A DNA stretch of 64,000 nucleotides from positions 645,851 to 709,850 of the forward strand of contig CAJINV010000010.1 of the NCBI GenBank assembly GCA_905178155.1, given 5' to 3'. Both the position numbers and the translations under genes were made by a program. The DNA comes from Amoebophrya sp. A120. Taxonomy: Eukaryota; Sar; Dinophyceae; Syndiniales; Amoebophryaceae. The notes under the pieces are model-generated. The model was not told where the DNA came from, ran no database searches, and worked only from the letters and a program-made list of their open reading frames with translations. Below, in pieces: positions 22,015-32,700 of this stretch (the first letter of the stretch is position 1; each line of letters starts with the position of its first letter).

Positions 22015-23307
22015 TCAAAATAGCCCACCGAACCAGGTCCCGTCATCGGACCCCTCCGGCTGCTCGTTTGGATTCACCCCCTGTTTCTTCACAGCCACGC
22101 TCCCACTATTGGGCTTGCTTTCCAGCTCCATTCCTATCTCCCCCTCGATCTCATCTATGAGACTTTCAGCCTTGCTTTCCCGGGCTCGCTCCCTCATCGC
22201 GAAGAACGAACTACCTCGCAATGGCGGGATCTTGGCGTGCCCCTGCTTCCCAATCGCGCCGGTGTGGAAGCTTTGCATTTGTTGAGCTGAGATATTAGCA
22301 GCAGTCGAGGCGGTAGTGGACGACGGCGGTCTCCTGTTCATCGCGTTAGAGTTTGTTCCTCGTCTACGTATCAACTGTAAAAATGTCTGGGTCTGGAAGA
22401 ATCCAACTTGTCATGCTGATTTTGGATTCTAAAAAAATCTGTATTGCATGAGCAGCAAAGAGAGTCCAGGTTTTGCTACACGGAAAGAGCATTTGTCATG
22501 CGGTGTAGGCATCAGGAAGGCCTCACAAAATCTGTGATGCTAGGGCATGCATCACAGCCATCAGGAGTCATGCAAAATGTGCATGACAAACCTCGCAATC
22601 TTCCAGACCCAGACATTTTTACATTTGATACTACGGCTATTTCTATCAGTGCTCCGTCTACTCTTCCGCCCAATCGCCACGCCCAAGGACTCTTCGGCTA
22701 GTTTCAGGCTGCTGCGGGCTTTCGCGAAATCCCTTTCGTAGTCGATAATATCTTCTTCGGAAGATGAAATCTGCTTTGTCAGTTTGGCGCGGTCGTTTTG
22801 CAGTTGTTCCTGCTGCTGGTGGTACACTAGGGCAGAAGTATCTTTACCCTTACTACCCAAGAAACCACGGTCCTCGTCTCCGCGAATGGAAGATGATCTT
22901 CTGTTAATCGATATCGACCCGCCGTTCAGACTATACCCACCTACTGAGCTGCGAAACGGCCCGCGGCCGCTGTTGTCTTTCCTCTTTCCCTTGGAACTAG
23001 CAGTGGTGGCTTTAGGTGACTTTTTCTTCCTTTCTTGTTCTCCTGTCGCCTCACTAGGTCTATCTTGCAGGTACTTTTCGACATTTTCGTATCTTTCTGG
23101 AAACAACACTCTATGCGTTTTCCGAATCACCGACGCAGCTGGGTGGGGGTGGAGGTCTTCTAAGTTATTTTCGTGAATATCGTAATTTTTATCCCGGTCG
23201 TCGTGGAGTAGAGTGGAGGCTTTGGAGACGGAGGGGGAATTCGATTTCGCCCGCGCTTTCTCGTTTTCCTTCTCTTTATCCATGTAATCCCTTATTTCAT
23301 CCAGCAT
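22015..23307 (-). CDS. Charged coiled-coil protein of unknown function (341 residues)
   Basis: Not recognised. Two exons, 23307-22631 and 22363-22015, total 1026 nt. ATG 23307 opens MLDEIRDYMDKEKENEKARA. The middle is Lys-rich (ERKKKSPKATTASSKGKRK) and possibly nuclear. A coiled coil follows (QQEQLQNDRAKLTKQISSSE, FAKARSSLKLAEESLG). The C-terminus is acidic and ends DDGTWFGGLF. The intron is a family A element with perfect TSD CTACG; the join reads NSRRRGTNSN. No membrane segment or catalytic motif is seen. Confidence 0.65.
22369..22630. mobile_element. Introner-like element, family A (262 bp)
   Basis: TIRs TATCAACTGTAAAAATGTCT and the complementary ACATTTTTACATTTGATA; perfect TSD CTACG. Interior orientation is opposite to the copies at 41397 and 52431. 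Confidence 0.9.
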
Positions 23308-23352
23308 CTTGGCGGAACGCTCGCCTGTTTTTTAGTAGATGGATCTGCATTC

Positions 23353-23990
23353 TGTCCGCAAGAAAAAGGATAAGAGCTAGAGTATCAAGGAATGAACCCT
23401 GCTCCCCGTTACACTTGCGTCCTCTATTTTAGGTCTTGTTGTAGCCGTATGAAGCTACGAAAGGGAAACTTGTCATCGGATATGCTCAAGACCGCATAAT
23501 TACTTATGCCTTTTGGTAGAATGGCGAACATTCAATTCTCAGGCGCGACGCAGCTGCACGAGAACGATCATTGCCACACTGTCTGTACACAAAGATACTT
23601 TATTCACATCAATGCCAGGCAAAAGCAGAAGCAGGCGCGAAGTTCAGTGGGAATGGTGTAATATTATGCTTTGTCCGCAAGAAAAAGGATAAGAGCTAGA
23701 GTATCAAGAAATAAACTCTGCTCCCCGTTACACTTGCGTCCTCTATTTTAGGTCTTGTTGTAGCCGTATGAAGCTACGAAAGAGAAACTTGTCATCGGAT
23801 ATGCTCAAGACCGCACAATGCGTTCTAGTGTATCGCCGAACGTTCAATTCTCAGGCGCTAAGCCGCTGCACGACGAGAATCTGCGCTCATTGCCAGCCTG
23901 TATGCACCAGAGATACTTTCCAATATGGAGCTGTGCCGACTGTTTTCAGAGTCTGAAAGTAACACACCATGAGATTCACGGCGGTGCTAC
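23353..23990. repeat. Two tandem copies of a ~319-bp unit
   Basis: Copy 1 starts at 23353 and copy 2 at 23672. The first ~150 bp (from TGTCCGCAAGAAAAAGGATA to GGATATGCTCAAGACCGCA) are nearly identical, the rest more diverged. Each copy contains a small hairpin (GTAGC-CGTATGAA-GCTAC). No coding potential is seen. A tandem small-RNA gene is possible but I do not recognise one. Confidence 0.8.
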
Positions 23991-24374
23991 CCGCGTGACC
24001 CGAAGCTTTTTCTGCGTCCCAATGTAGCCGGCTAGCATAAAAAAGAATAACTGCAGAGCCGGATATGCTGGAGACAGTAGGTCTTTTAGTACGCATGCCC
24101 AGAGAGAACTCCCATGCGGAGATAGATCTCGTACTGTTACAGAGAGCAAAAATTGAATTCAAAGAGAATTGTCCCTTGCTTTGGATACTCGCTTGCATAT
24201 GAAGGAAAAAACGCAAGCGAATTCGAGAGGCGAGAGTTCGGATTCTTTTTGAGCGATTGGAGATCCCAAGGGTATGAGAAAGAGACTCGTCTCGCGGAAA
24301 CCGCAAGACGAATCCCAAGAAAACCACGTGGGGTACTATGATGCTCGGTTTTAGAACCTCTAGGTAGAGATTTT

Positions 24375-24692
24375 TCATGCGGAACTGCAAAGAAAGATAG
24401 GATCTGTCATGCAGAAAACAACAAATGCAATACCATTTCCCCAGATGTCGTCTGCGTCCATTACAGCTGGTGTGAAATTGTCCGGCGGACAGGTAAAATC
24501 CTTTCCACATTCAGGACAGGAAACCCGCTGCCACGGATTACCGGAAACCTGGATAAGAGTTTGGTCTTGATTTTGACTTGCCTCATGCAGTTCGACATTA
24601 AGGAAACCATTTTTCATGAGGCAAGACGCAATACAGGTTTCTTCCTTGTCAGATAGCGGTACTGAATTATTGGCTTTCTCCTCACTTTGCAA
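24375..24692 (-). CDS. Possible zinc-ribbon ORF or exon
   Basis: Uncertain. The 105-codon minus-strand ORF contains NPWQRVSCPECGKDFTCPPD, a CxxC-type zinc-binding candidate. It resembles PWYSVCAEKVRICC in the 25477-25746 ORF, so the two may be exons of one gene or duplicated pieces. The ends of this ORF contain words typical of introner interiors (TCATGCGG, TCATGCAG), so only the central part is plausibly coding. No start is assigned. Confidence 0.25.
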   Translation of the reverse strand: MQSEEKANNSVPLSDKEETCIASCLMKNGFLNVELHEASQNQDQTLIQVSGNPWQRVSCPECGKDFTCPPDNFTPAVMDADDIWGNGIAFVVFCMTDPIFLCSSA

Positions 24693-24905
24693 TGAATCAG
24701 AAATCGTTCGTCAAATTTTGCTTCATCATTCTTGCTAACACGAGCAGAGATGTAAGTAATGATCGCTCCTCTTTACTGCCATGTTAAGTGGCTTCTGCAA
24801 TACAGATTCCCCTAAAATATTTCTGTCAGATAGCGGTACTGAATCTGGATTTCTCCTCACTTTGCAATGAATCAGAAATCGTTCGTCAAATTTTGCTTCA
24901 TCATT
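24647..24905. repeat. ~85-bp direct duplication, 176 bp apart
   Basis: Copies at 24647-24731 and 24823-24905 share TGTCAGATAGCGGTACTGAA and, further on, CAGAAATCGTTCGTCAAATT with only a few changes. The first copy overlaps the end of the zinc-ribbon ORF. Confidence 0.85.
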
Positions 24906-25476
24906 GTTTCATTCTCTCTTGCAGCTCTCCGCAAGAGATGCGCTTTTTGTCATGCGCAGTACAGCTGAAAACAGCTAAATACCAGTGACAACATCTTGTA
25001 GGACCCACCAATTACACCGGTGTTTTACCAAAGTGCCGGACGTGCTCAGACCACAGAAAAATCGAGGTCTTCGCCCATCCGAAGGCAGAGATCCAAGCTA
25101 TTTTAGAATCGCCGAAACGAGGATGCAGATACGGTTAATTTCTGACGAAAGAACCTGCAACCTAGCTGAGGGATTCGAATTTCGTGCAGGATCATCCCCA
25201 TGACAAGATTTTTTTGTCATGGGAGAAAGCACATCACAGATTTCTATGGCTATGTCACAACATTCTCAGCATTAGCATGGACAATATTCTGCGTATCCAT
25301 CATGAGTTTGTGTTGGACTCAGACGGAGGCATTCGAAGTTTCTCATCAGGATGTTGTTGGACTAAGTACTACCGCTTCTCGAAAAATCTGTATTGCAAAT
25401 GGACTCCGATTTCGGATCGTGAACAGTTTCAATTTCGTGAATTTTAAGAACGTTTGCCAAGCATGATCACACACAT

Positions 25477-25746
25477 CTATAATACCGGCGCTCCGCATTT
25501 TGGGCAGTTGGTATCAACCGGGTACCGGCCCGCTAACTTGGCACAGCATATTCTCACCTTCTCGGCACAAACGGAATACCAGGGTCGTTCCGGTGTCACC
25601 CCCGCCGTGACCGCGGCGATATCCGGGTCGTTTGCGGCACCAGTGGTCCTCACGTCGAGAAAAGAAGAAGCAGCGCTGCGAAGATCTGTGAGAACGGAAG
25701 GAGATTGGGCGGGAGTGTTCGACCGAACGTCCTTCTCTTCAGCCAT
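25477..25746 (-). CDS. Small zinc-ribbon-like protein
   Basis: 89 codons from ATG 25746 (MAEEKDVRSNTPAQSP) in a good start context (AAAAATGGCTG). The N-terminal half is plain; the C-terminal half has Cys pairs (VCAEKVRICC ... NCPKCGAPVL) that suggest a zinc ribbon. The stop TAG follows directly after CPKCGAPVL. The ORF may continue through an intron to the related Cys motif near 24.5 kb. Function unknown. Confidence 0.45.
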   Translation of the reverse strand: MAEEKDVRSNTPAQSPSVLTDLRSAASSFLDVRTTGAANDPDIAAVTAGVTPERPWYSVCAEKVRICCAKLAGRYPVDTNCPKCGAPVL

Positions 25747-26878
25747 TTTTCCGGCTGGACTACGGTGCGGGGTCTAGCGGAAACATGGTGAGTTGCGACA
25801 AACGGGGTAGTTCATACAGAGTGAACATGCTCAACTCAAATTGTTTCGGATATTTGACGGCTGGGCTTGCACACAACTAACTAATGATAATCGGCAAAAC
25901 TACAGCAAGAACGAGGTCGGGGTACGACTCGACTATTTAGAGGCGCACAACAGGTAGCTGCTTCAAGCGGTGTGAGGACAAACGAAGCTGATAACAGCCC
26001 TTGCAACATGGAAACTACAAAACCACGATTGGAACTAGTTGAAGCCACGAACGCGCGAAACGCATGTACAACTACCGAATGACGCATGTACAACCGTCTG
26101 ACGAACGAGTACTGAAAGAGGGTGCGGCACGACGGGTAGACTACTCTGGGAGGAGAAGGACGAACGAGTGGACGAAACGTGACGATGGTCTGTTTGGAAA
26201 AGCCGAAGAGCACGCGACAAACCGACTTGTATCACCAGAAGCAGGACCGAAGGGGAACTGACGAAGTGAGAAGCGACAAACCGAACTACTCATCTAGCTA
26301 CCACGTGGCGTACCGAAGAGGGAAAAAAGTTTTCTACAATTGTATAATTCAGACGACATGAACAACGAATAATTTCAGTCGAAAATAACGCCACTGCGGC
26401 TCGCGCCGTCGCTACTCCACCGGCTTGCCAGTGCCCGCAGTGCAGCTGCTCGGGACACACGGCAGCCCTCTGTTTTCTTGAAAGGAATTGAGAAAATAAC
26501 CTTCAATTTCTTAACATTTCCATTCTTCACCTCTGGGAATTGTTGTTGTCCTGCTGTTATCCGAACCTTTCTTGTCATCATGCCGTACGATGTACTTAGC
26601 TTCTGACAGAATTGTTCCAAACAGCCTTGCCAACGAATGTCTTGTTTTGTTTGTCTCAGTCTATCCGCATCTTCTAGGATGCCGTGCTACCCAAGACATA
26701 ATCAAGTAAAATTCTACTCTGCAGAGGCGACTTTCACACGGCCTACCACAGCTGCGCTACTAGCCGCGTACAAAATAGCACGAGATCCTTTGTGTAGGAA
26801 CAAAATTCTACCAAAAAATGTGAATCCACACATAATTTGAGTGACAAATCTTTTCCAATCCTCGTACTACCAGTCCAC
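25747..26878. other. No gene seen
   Basis: AT-rich spacer downstream of RPL3. Short ORFs on both strands have no recognisable content. Confidence 0.55.
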
Positions 26879-28716
26879 TTAGTCCTTCTTGACGCGTCCG
26901 TAGAACTTGCGCTTCTCCTCGTAGGTCTGGAAGCGGCCGTGTCCGATCTTGGAGGAAGTGTCGATGAACTTCAGGGTGATCTCTTCCAGGGCGGCGCGCT
27001 TGGTCTGCGGGAGCAGGGACTGACGCAGGGTGACGCAGCGCTTCTTGGTTCCGGCGACGGAGCCCTTGATCATCAGCCAGTCCTCCTTGATCTCACCGTA
27101 GTGCGGGAACCCACCGAGCGGGGTGATGTTCTTGTCGGTCAGATCGTGGGTCGTGTTCGCGTCGTGCTCGTCCTCCTGTTGGGATTTGTAGTGCGGGAAG
27201 GGGGATGAGAAGAAAGATGTTGTGATATAATTATCCATGGACAAACACATTCCGAGTTGTACGATTACGTCAATTTTGCAAACAGAAGTAAAACCGTAAC
27301 CGATATAATAGTTCTCGAAGTAGTTCTCATGCTAGTATTAAAACAGCAAAAGATCGAAACACACAGTCTCCCGTGCAAGAAGAAGCGAATCAAAAAATAA
27401 GATTCTTTACCTTGTTTCCGATGCGGTAGATCTTCTTGTTGATTTCGGTTCGGTGGTGGTAGCCGTTCTGACCCGCACGCGGGACCTGGAACTGCACGCG
27501 GGCCGGGTGCCAGGCACCGATACAGGCGACCTTGCGGAGACCACGGTGGGTCTTGCGGGGGAGGCGGGTGACGCCCCAACGGGTGACGACGCCGTCGATA
27601 CCGCGACCCTTGGTCACGCCGATGATGTCGATCATCTCGTCCTTCTTGAAGACGTCCGAGACACGCACCTCCTTCTCGAACAGACCCTTAGCGAAGTCGA
27701 CCTGTGGGTAGGAGAAACGCAATTTGTAATGCGAAAACAACATGAGAAAGTAAGAAAAAGGCGACTCTCTGTAGAAAACTACCGACATGCTGGTGGTTGA
27801 ACTAGGACAACTACATGATCATAAATGACTCTTCACATTACGACGCCCTCTCCTACTCCTACGTCATCTTTTCTATGCCAAAATCCTATAACAGTGTTTG
27901 TTTATACCTTGGCAGAGATGTCGGAGCCACCGTTGATCTGGATCTCCTTCAAGTGCGCCTTCTTCTGGCCAAGCTTGCACTTGTCGACCTGGGTGTGGCA
28001 CAACAGACGGATGGTCTTGCAGTACTTCTTGGCGCGGTCGATCTGGGCGTCCATCTCGTTGGCCTCGAACTTCTTCTGGTAGTGGGAGAACGCCTTCTTC
28101 TTGGACTTGTACCTGTTTTTTGACAAAAGTATAAGCAATCACGCATGAGGAGAGGAAAAATAAAAATCGTTGTCAAGTCTGCATGAGATGAAACTCCTAC
28201 TCAAAGTTTACTGTCAACCTCGCTGTAAAAAGAGCGTCAGCATAATCTTGCTTTGAGATGACTACATGAGGAGAGCCTCTAGTAGTCCGGTTTATCTACT
28301 TAAATCGCAACATCACAAGTTCATCATCTTCCTGTGATAGAAAAATTATACCAGTTCTTGTAGAAGCGACGCTTCAAGTTGTCGGCCAAGTGGGCGGCGA
28401 AGACGGTGGTCAGTGCGCGCGGACCACGCGGGGTCTCCACGTATCCGACGAAACCAACGGCGACCATCGGCGGGGCCTCCAGGATGGTGACCGGCTCCAC
28501 GACGTCCTTCTTGTCGACCTTGGAACCCGGGCGGGCGACGGTGCGCACAATGTGGGTCATGCCAGCCTTGAAGGCCATAAAAGCAGTTAAATGGCAGGCC
28601 TTGGAAGCGTCGTCCTTCGGGAAGGACTTGATCTTGCCGTAATGGTGCTTGGTGCGCTTCTTCGGGAGGAAACCCAAGTTTCCGTGGCGCGGGCACTCGA
28701 ACTTACGATGCGACAT
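26879..28716 (-). CDS. RPL3: 60S ribosomal protein L3 (uL3)
   Basis: uL3 is a core large-subunit protein near the peptidyl-transferase centre. Exons: 28716-28352, 28112-27908, 27701-27411 and 27175-26879, total 1158 nt (385 residues). The sequence is clearly uL3: [20 protein letters not shown] at the start, then [15 protein letters not shown], the conserved loop [20 protein letters not shown] with [20 protein letters not shown], and NPLGGF-type [43 protein letters not shown] near the C-terminus. It ends a little earlier than animal uL3. All three introns (28113-28351, 27702-27907, 27176-27410) begin GT and end AG and carry no TIRs, unlike those of the neighbouring genes. The start context is CAAAATG. 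Confidence 0.97.
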
Positions 28717-29703
28717 TTTGTGGTAGAGGTTTTTGTTTGTGACTTGATGCGTTAGTGCTGAGACTTAAATTCCCGTTTGAGAACGGAAGTGCGTTAAGAA
28801 GAGGTTATTCTTCCCTTCTTTGGTCCCTGTGGTGGTGGTGGGTGAGGGTCGGAAGGATTATGTTTATGAGGGGTTTTAAAATTGAATGTGATGGATCGTG
28901 CGAACTACATTTCATCTGCAAGATCTTCTCGCGGTTTATTTGTCTCCAAATCCAGTGTATTTCCGGTTTCATCGTACCGAATTTAGATCGCAGTAGATTG
29001 TCATCACTTCAGAACAAAGAGCGCACCATCGAAACTCGTTTGTTCCTTGTCATACAAATCTTCGGAACTCAGTTGTGACCTTTAGATCTCATGCTGCTAC
29101 AACATCAATTCAATTTACCTAGAAGATCCTCTGCGAGATCAAAAGAGCCGAGCCTTTTTAATGCAGATCTGCATGGTCAACATGATCTCGGTGTGTACGT
29201 ATCAATAAAGCTAGCTAGGGACCGATTTAGATCTTGGCGCGTCAAGGAATTGTATCACGATCGCAGTTACCTTTCAATTTTGGCCGCATTCTTTCGAGGT
29301 CGTTGAAACGGAACGGGCTACACGGCTCCTGCAGCCCCACAGCGCGCGTCGCGGTCAGGCTGTATGCTGGCGCACGTAATCTTCGCTGAAGCTTCTGGAT
29401 TTGCGTATGGTTTATTTCGAAAGCATGGCACAGACTTGTCGTGTAGTAGGACGTGCATTTATTCATCGACTAAGCCAGTTTTGCCATCTGATAGGTGAAC
29501 TGTGAATTTAAAGGATTGAAATTTGGATACTTATTTGTAATCCGACATGATCTTCAAGCTCGAAAAACATTAAAAAGACAATGCGGCCGCTCGTCATCCT
29601 CATCGCAGAAGTATTTACACATTATTCATTGCGCGTAGACAAGTATCATCATCCAACTATACGTCGCTTTGAGTTCTAGAACAACCATTTCTCCTTCTAA
29701 CTC
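28717..29703. other. No gene seen
   Basis: Spacer upstream of RPL3. Plus- and minus-strand ORFs here are short and without recognisable content; no element ends noticed. Confidence 0.55.
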
Positions 29704-32700
29704 CTATTTCCTGGTCATGTGCAGGTCAAACCAGTCGCTCCCCTTCAATATCTCCCGCATCCAGTCTATGTCAAACAGCAGCTCGTCCCGCGTCCGCCAC
29801 CTTGTCCCGAACTTTGCATCCACCGCTAATTCCCCAAACAACCCCGCGCCACAGGGTTCATCTCGGTACAAGCAGATTTTCGGCGCGTAGATGTACTGCC
29901 GCGCAATTTTGAACCTGTTGTAGCCCAACGCTTCCGCCGTGGGAAATACCGACCGCGCGAACGCCCGCATGCTGTCTATCTCAATCGAGATGTACTTCGG
30001 CGGGTCTATTCTAGCGTACACCGGCGGCAAATTGTCCCGTGGCTGCACTTTCCTCACGTAAAACCCGCCTTGCGTCTCCTCGTAAAGGGAAAACTTGTTG
30101 ATGTCCCCAATCTTCTTGTTGTTCTCGTACCAGAGGTTCGTTTTGTACTTGAACAGTTCTTCCTGTTTTTGCTTTCTCTCCGCCTCTGATAATTTACCTC
30201 TATCTTCCTCCGCTGTTTCACTTGCAGAAGTTGTTCCTCCACCCCGCGCGGCCAATTCCGCGGAGAATTCGTTGTGCGCCCTACTATTCCCGCCGAACAA
30301 CAATTTGGGGTCGTTTTCGTCGATATATTTCCCGTCCGCCCGTAGTTCCCGACTGCTGGATATGCCTTGCACATGTGTCTGTGTCTGGAAACTTGTGACG
30401 AGACGCAAGGAACTGCTAAGCATGACAAGTTTTTTGCATGGTCCTGAGTCGCGTATTCCGCATGAGAAACTGCGTTTTTGCACGACAGGGAGCAGGAGCT
30501 CTTCGCGGCCACGCAATACAGAGTGCAGAGTCATGCCAGACTAGCATGACAAATCTCGGAATCTCCCAGACCCAGACATATTTGCAGTTGATACTTGATA
30601 AAACGGCCCGGGATTTTTCCACCCAAATTCCGTCGGTTAGGATCGACCTCAGGCAGTCCTTGCTGTTCTCCTCCACGTCGATTTTCAGGAAATACGGCAT
30701 GCCGAACTGCTTCACCAAGCTCGCGCAGGACAAGCTCGGAATCCACTGCGATTTTATCCGGACGTTCCGTCGATGCTGCGTCGTGCCGTCGGAAACGAAC
30801 ATCGTCCGCCAAAACATCTCGTCGTTATTCACCAATTTGCTCGTCTCCGCCCGGGGGGAGAGTTGCACGAACGTGCTATTCCGGTACAGATCCTCTATTG
30901 AAAGGAAAAATCCCCCCTCCCCGTATTGAAAAGGTATGACTTCGAAAATTTGCGTTGCTGATTTGAGGTCACAAATCATATTTGTCTTGCAAGAAGACAA
31001 GGGCAGGAACTTTCGCCCCATTATGGAAGCGATTTGTCATGCTCCTGGGTCTAAAGGGGAGCCGTTTGCCATGCTGAACAACTAGACACATACGCCCCTA
31101 TCTAGCCTGGAGATCTGCCCGCAATGCGTCTCTGCAATACAAAGCTGATTTGTGTACGCAAATCAGCAACAGAAATTTCCATTTTGATATGGGGAGGGGG
31201 GGTTTTTCATAGTGATATCCTCCGCTTTTTCTTCAGAGACAATGGCGTAGTTCAGTAAAATCAATTGCCCGGTGGACAATTCTTTTTCAAACTGCTGCCG
31301 GGCACGGAATATGCATTGCAAAAGTGGTATCGCACTCGTATAAGTGCATTACAAATTTCCTTAGCATGAGAGATAACATTTGTCATGCGGATTCATCTTA
31401 AGAAAGAAATTTGCAATGCATTACTGCAATACTTTTACACAGGATACGGAAAATGCTATTCGGATTCGACTCGACGGTGACGACGTGGAAGCCGGAGTGC
31501 AGGTAGAACATGGTGTCTGCGCCGAGGCTATGCATTGCAAATTTTATGTCTGGGTCTGATCCAACTTTCGCATGACACCGCAGGTTTAGAATGCGAGTCT
31601 TGGCATCACAAGCTTCGCGTAGGGGTAGGCTCCTCAAAACTGCCAATCCTGCATGAGAAATGTCACCTTCAAGAGGTAACCCGAAAAATCGAGTGACTTT
31701 ATTTGCTACTCATACAATGCAGATCTTCATCTTTGTGTCAACGAGACCTAGCATTACAGACTTGGACTCTTCGGCCAGATCAAAGTAGACAGATTTGCGA
31801 TGCATAGAGGCCCATACCAACGTCTAAGATGAGGTAATCGTGCTTTTCCTTCAAATCTTTATCCGGGGAAAGACACCCATTCCCATCCATTTTTTGTATC
31901 ACAAATACTGGAGCTTATGCATGTTCTGAATGACAAATTGGATGGGGATGGGTGTTTTTTCTTGAATAATCTTCGGCGGATTCTTCCAACTGGAGATCGG
32001 CATCTTGCTGGCCTTCTTCCTCGTCCTCTTGGTCTACTGCATCAGATGTTGATGAAGCGCTCTTTGAAGAAGTAGAAGATGCTGCACCGGTGGCAGCAGC
32101 AGAGCCTGCTGCGCTGCCCTTCTGACGGTCTATCATTCCTGCAGGTATCGAGGTGTCGGTCTCGGTCTCGCTGTGTTCAGAAGTTGTAGGAATTGCGTCG
32201 TCGCAGAAATCATACAGAGCTTCCTCATCTTCACTCCCCTTTTCGTCAGTTTGCTCTTCCCGCACCAGAAATTCCGTCTCTTCCGCAAACACCTCGGAAA
32301 ACCGTACCGCGTCCTTCACGTGGAAAACGAGTTTTTCCATGTTCCAAAACGCGGAGCGCTTCGTTTGCTTCACCCAGTTGCCCAGCCAAATGGAACTGTC
32401 AAAGTCAAAGTGCATGACGTGGGCAAGTTTGTCGTAGATCCCGTTAATCGGAACGGCGTACAGAGGCTCGAGTATGTTCAAACTCTGGTCTACCGGATAC
32501 ACTAAGTTCGGGTTTGTTTTCAAAGTTGCCTTTCTATTTCTCGTGTTCGCTTTCTTGGTTTGGTAGAGACCCACCTCCCTAGAAGAGGATCTCGATGCAA
32601 CGGACGAGGATGCCTTAGCAATTGCACTTTTTCCGGCTCTACTACCTTTGAAAACTTTATCGTCGGCACTGCTGCCACGACTGTCCCTTATTCTCTTCCT

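Noticed and set aside
31807-31890. Separate FkbM gene starting at ATG 31890, and a separate upstream gene ending at 31915
   Set aside because: Both boundaries fall inside a TIR element with perfect TSD; removing it joins the frames.
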